The notes under the pieces are model-generated. The model worked only from the letters and a program-made list of their open reading frames with translations, was not told where the DNA came from and made no database searches. Source: Rhodococcus sp. (in: high G+C Gram-positive bacteria) (GTDB lineage Bacteria; Actinomycetota; Actinomycetes; Mycobacteriales; Mycobacteriaceae). From it: a DNA stretch of 14,848 bases. Where the stretch lies: positions 1 through 14,848 of the forward strand of contig JAAYXN010000305.1 in NCBI GenBank assembly GCA_012515885.1, in the 5' to 3' direction. The position numbers were made by a program, and so were the translations under genes. Below, in pieces: positions 13,908 through 14,848 of the stretch. How positions within the stretch are numbered: the first letter of the stretch is position 1; every line of letters begins with the position of its first letter.

Positions 13908-14711
13908 ATGGTGATGGGTGCAACCCACGCGATGTCCGGTGCAGTGGTCGGGCTTGCGGTCGCGGATTTACTGCCGACAAGCTGGGGTGGGCCCACGTCG
14001 ACGCCGGAAACCTTCACCTTCGCGGCCGTGTGCGCGGGAGCAGCCCTGTTTCCTGATCTGGATACCAAGCAGTCCACGGTGTCTCGTTCGTTTGGTCCGG
14101 TCAGCCGGATATTCGCAGGTGGGGTGGACAACGTGGCTACCGCGTATCGCAATGCCACGCGCGGAAAGAAAGACAAGAAGCGCCGCGGCGGGCACCGAAC
14201 AATGACGCACACGGCACTTTTTGCGCTACTTACCGGTGTCGGTGTGTCAGCGCTCGTTATCGGGTTTGGCCGTCCGGCAATTATCGGTGTGCTGTTCTTC
14301 TTCCTGGGGCTCGCACTGCGCGGTCTTGCGGGCAACCTGGCGAAAGAGAAGGGCTGGGTGATCGTTTCGATTGTCGCCGCAGTTCTCTCGGCGTTGACGT
14401 GGCATTGGTATCCCACGCAGGCCGGGTCCACTGGCTTGGGTGTGGCGGTAGTGTTGGGGTGTGTCACGCACTGTATTGGTGACGCCATCACGAAGGAGGG
14501 CGTGCCGTTCTTCGCGCCGTTCATCCCCTGGCGTGGTGAGCGTTGGTGGGAAATCAAGCTGCCCTCGTTCCTTTCGATCCGGGCCGGTGGCCCGTTCGAA
14601 AAGGTGATTCTCGGCCCGGGCATGACCATTGCCCTTGTTGCCCTGTCGGTGTGGGTGGTCGATGGCGCCCCCCAAGCCCTCTATGACGCGTTCGTACCCC
14701 CTGCGCCTTAA
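13908..14711 (+). CDS. DUF457/YdjM-type membrane-bound metal-dependent hydrolase
   Basis: The 267-residue membrane protein has the conserved polar residues of the YdjM/DUF457 family (putative inner-membrane metal-dependent hydrolases). These are H7 in MGATHAMSGAVVG, D50 and D52 in GAALFPDLDTKQS, H96 and H101 in GGHRTMTHT, and HCIGDAITKEGVPFFAP (188-204). Hydrophobic segments occur at about 8-24, 36-50, 100-145, 151-165, 172-190 and 235-252. The basic loop GKKDKKRR (86-93) should be cytoplasmic. The biological substrate is unknown. E. coli YdjM belongs to the LexA regulon, but no SOS box is recognised here. I chose the ATG at 13908, with AAAGG upstream; ATG 13914 and GTG 13896 are in-frame alternatives. 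Confidence 0.82.
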   Translation: MVMGATHAMSGAVVGLAVADLLPTSWGGPTSTPETFTFAAVCAGAALFPDLDTKQSTVSRSFGPVSRIFAGGVDNVATAYRNATRGKKDKKRRGGHRTMTHTALFALLTGVGVSALVIGFGRPAIIGVLFFFLGLALRGLAGNLAKEKGWVIVSIVAAVLSALTWHWYPTQAGSTGLGVAVVLGCVTHCIGDAITKEGVPFFAPFIPWRGERWWEIKLPSFLSIRAGGPFEKVILGPGMTIALVALSVWVVDGAPQALYDAFVPPAP

Positions 14712-14722
14712 ACGGGGTGCTC

Positions 14723-14728
14723 TAAGCT
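14723..14728 (+). promoter_or_regulatory. -10 box of the SDR gene (leaderless type)
   Basis: TAAGCT ends seven bases before the ATG at 14736, and no Shine-Dalgarno site intervenes, so the transcript would start at the ATG. Confidence 0.5.
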
Positions 14729-14735
14729 AGCCCGC

Positions 14736-14848
14736 ATGACACGCACCGCACTGGTTACTGGAGCTTCGTCGGGAATTGGCGCTGCCATTGCGAAACTTTT
14801 CGCGCAGCGCGGCTACCGGATGTACGGGACTAGCCGGAATCCCGAGAC
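14736..14848 (+). CDS. Short-chain dehydrogenase/reductase, N-terminal fragment
   Basis: Only 37 codons lie in the window before its edge. They show the start of a classical SDR: strand beta-1 and the glycine-rich cofactor loop TGASSGIG (TGxxxGxG, residues 8-15), a helix (AAIAKLFAQRGYRM), and strand beta-2 leading to GTSRNPE. A basic residue after beta-2 (SRNP) suggests NADP(H) rather than NAD(H). Substrate and length are unknown because the gene continues outside. The DUF457 gene ends 24 bases upstream, but the -10 box suggests a separate transcript. Confidence 0.88.
   Translation, partial: MTRTALVTGASSGIGAAIAKLFAQRGYRMYGTSRNPE

Noticed and set aside
12954..13928. A 324-codon minus-strand frame opposite the katA end, dps and its flanks
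   Set aside because: It crosses two terminators, a promoter and the dps gene in antisense, and has no family features.

Overview
The window is a high-GC chromosomal segment that reads as ordinary core genome of an actinobacterium of the order Mycobacteriales (Corynebacterium/Mycobacterium/Gordonia/Rhodococcus-like). The indications are an N-terminal LeuA half that closely follows the mycobacterial sequence, an aspartokinase-asd pair with a 421-residue corynebacterial-type aspartokinase, a furA-catalase pair with a mycobacterial-type FurA promoter, and many leaderless genes preceded by TANNNT -10 boxes. The genus cannot be fixed from sequence alone. No mobile element, CRISPR array, tRNA or rRNA was seen, and no gap without a gene exceeds 300 bases.

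Region 1 (1-2741, minus strand): the start of leuA (cut by the window edge) lies behind a long regulatory leader. The leader holds a probable leaderless leucine-rich leader peptide, a small terminator with a competing antiterminator, and a second structured element that can form a loop-loop pseudoknot. Upstream of it are a small GNAT-type protein and a LysR regulator.

Region 2 (2742-6298): the LysR gene diverges from a Glu/Leu/Phe/Val-type amino acid dehydrogenase across an intergenic region with several inverted repeats. The dehydrogenase converges on a large exported CocE/NonD-type hydrolase, with an 18-bp perfect hairpin between their ends.

Region 3 (6299-10013): an AT-rich intergenic region with two abutting inverted repeats leads into a DUF3558-like lipoprotein. 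It is followed by the ask-asd operon, the first two steps from aspartate towards lysine, diaminopimelate, methionine, threonine and isoleucine. A 17-bp hairpin terminator ends the operon.

Region 4 (10088-13720): a four-helix membrane protein of unknown function is followed by an oxidative-stress group. This consists of FurA with its self-regulatory promoter, a clade-3 haem catalase, and Dps behind a promoter resembling the SigF/SigB type. FurA probably senses peroxide or iron state and controls catalase. Dps stores iron and protects DNA.

Region 5 (13721-14848): a DUF457/YdjM-type membrane metal-dependent hydrolase, then the first 37 codons of a short-chain dehydrogenase that runs off the window.

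No wholly new system is evident. The most rewarding parts are the two-part leuA leader RNA, the dense set of leaderless promoters, and the layered regulation of the furA-katA-dps block.
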